Assembly: GCF_011250555.1 (NCBI RefSeq)
Contig: NZ_JAANMZ010000011.1
Location: 30,426 to 94,425 of the forward strand
Reading direction: 5' to 3'
DNA length: 64,000 nt
DNA from: Bacillus sp. MM2020_4
Lineage (GTDB): Bacteria; Bacillota; Bacilli; Bacillales; Cytobacillaceae
Shown here piece after piece: positions 63,945 to 64,000 of this stretch (its first letter is position 1; each line of letters starts with the position of its first letter). The notes below the pieces were generated by a model, which saw nothing but the letters and a program-made list of their open reading frames with translations, did no database searches and had not been told where the DNA came from. A program made the translations under genes and the position numbers.

Positions 63945-64000
63945 ATTTACCACCTTACTCTATATAAAAATATCCATATTTTAAACATTAACTTATTTAC

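Overview
The window is a chromosomal segment of a low-GC, endospore-forming Bacillaceae bacterium (Bacillus/Neobacillus-like). Evidence is the set of small acid-soluble spore proteins (SspO, SspP, SspN, Tlp), GerPA/PF- and SpoVK-like genes, Gram-positive ribosome binding sites and a purine riboswitch. The core order sspP-sspO-citB-(resA-like)-sspN-tlp-yneP-yneQ-plsY-yneT-parE-parC matches, as I recall it, the B. subtilis terminus region, so the window probably lies at the replication terminus. A dif-like site at about 47.81 kb supports this; gene orientation is mostly plus before it and mostly minus in the last 15 kb.

The most notable content is a selenium-utilisation system of which ordinary ORF calling would miss or truncate three parts. 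SelD (minus, 15005-16060) has an in-frame UGA at its catalytic position. A SelW/Rdx-like CxxU protein (plus, 16201-16440) lies divergently beside it. A HesB-like protein (plus, 32378-32668) has UGA inside a GIG-UGA-GGP motif. Each UGA is followed at the expected distance by a small hairpin with G in the first two loop positions, as in bacterial SECIS elements. selA is at 17038-18453, and a phosphonate-type ABC importer (2117-5418) resembles the putative selenate subfamily. selB and selC are not in the window. selD and the SelW-like gene share a symmetric divergent promoter region.

Layout: 0-5.4 kb, small exported protein, MFS exporter and putative selenate importer. 5.7-8.8 kb, two small proteins and the guanine-riboswitch-controlled xpt-pbuX operon. 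8.9-12.1 kb, acyl-CoA ligase plus carboxyltransferase. 12.2-14.9 kb, spore protein and threonine-to-glycine pathway (tdh, kbl). 15-18.5 kb, selenium cluster. 18.5-32.3 kb, spore proteins, aconitase, VmlR-like ABC-F protein with a structured leader, an mtnA/class II aldolase pair, ResA-like protein, spore proteins, double AAA ATPase, thioesterase and CapA-like protein. 32.4-42.9 kb, HesB-like selenoprotein, a dispersed repeat, plsY, GH18 protein, soluble histidine kinase and topoisomerase IV. 43-47.8 kb, MarR regulator with a heterodimeric ABC exporter. 47.8-50.1 kb, dif-like site, XerS-like recombinase, and regulator genes. 50.4-54.1 kb, alcohol and aldehyde dehydrogenases, acetyltransferase and a cardiolipin synthase remnant. 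54.1-61 kb, RDD, SpoIIM-like, MoxR, DUF58, DUF4350, DUF4129 and membrane proteins. 61-64 kb, oligoendopeptidase F and the tRNA hydroxylase TrhO.

All calls were made by reading the sequence. Family names rest on remembered motifs and synteny, not on searches.
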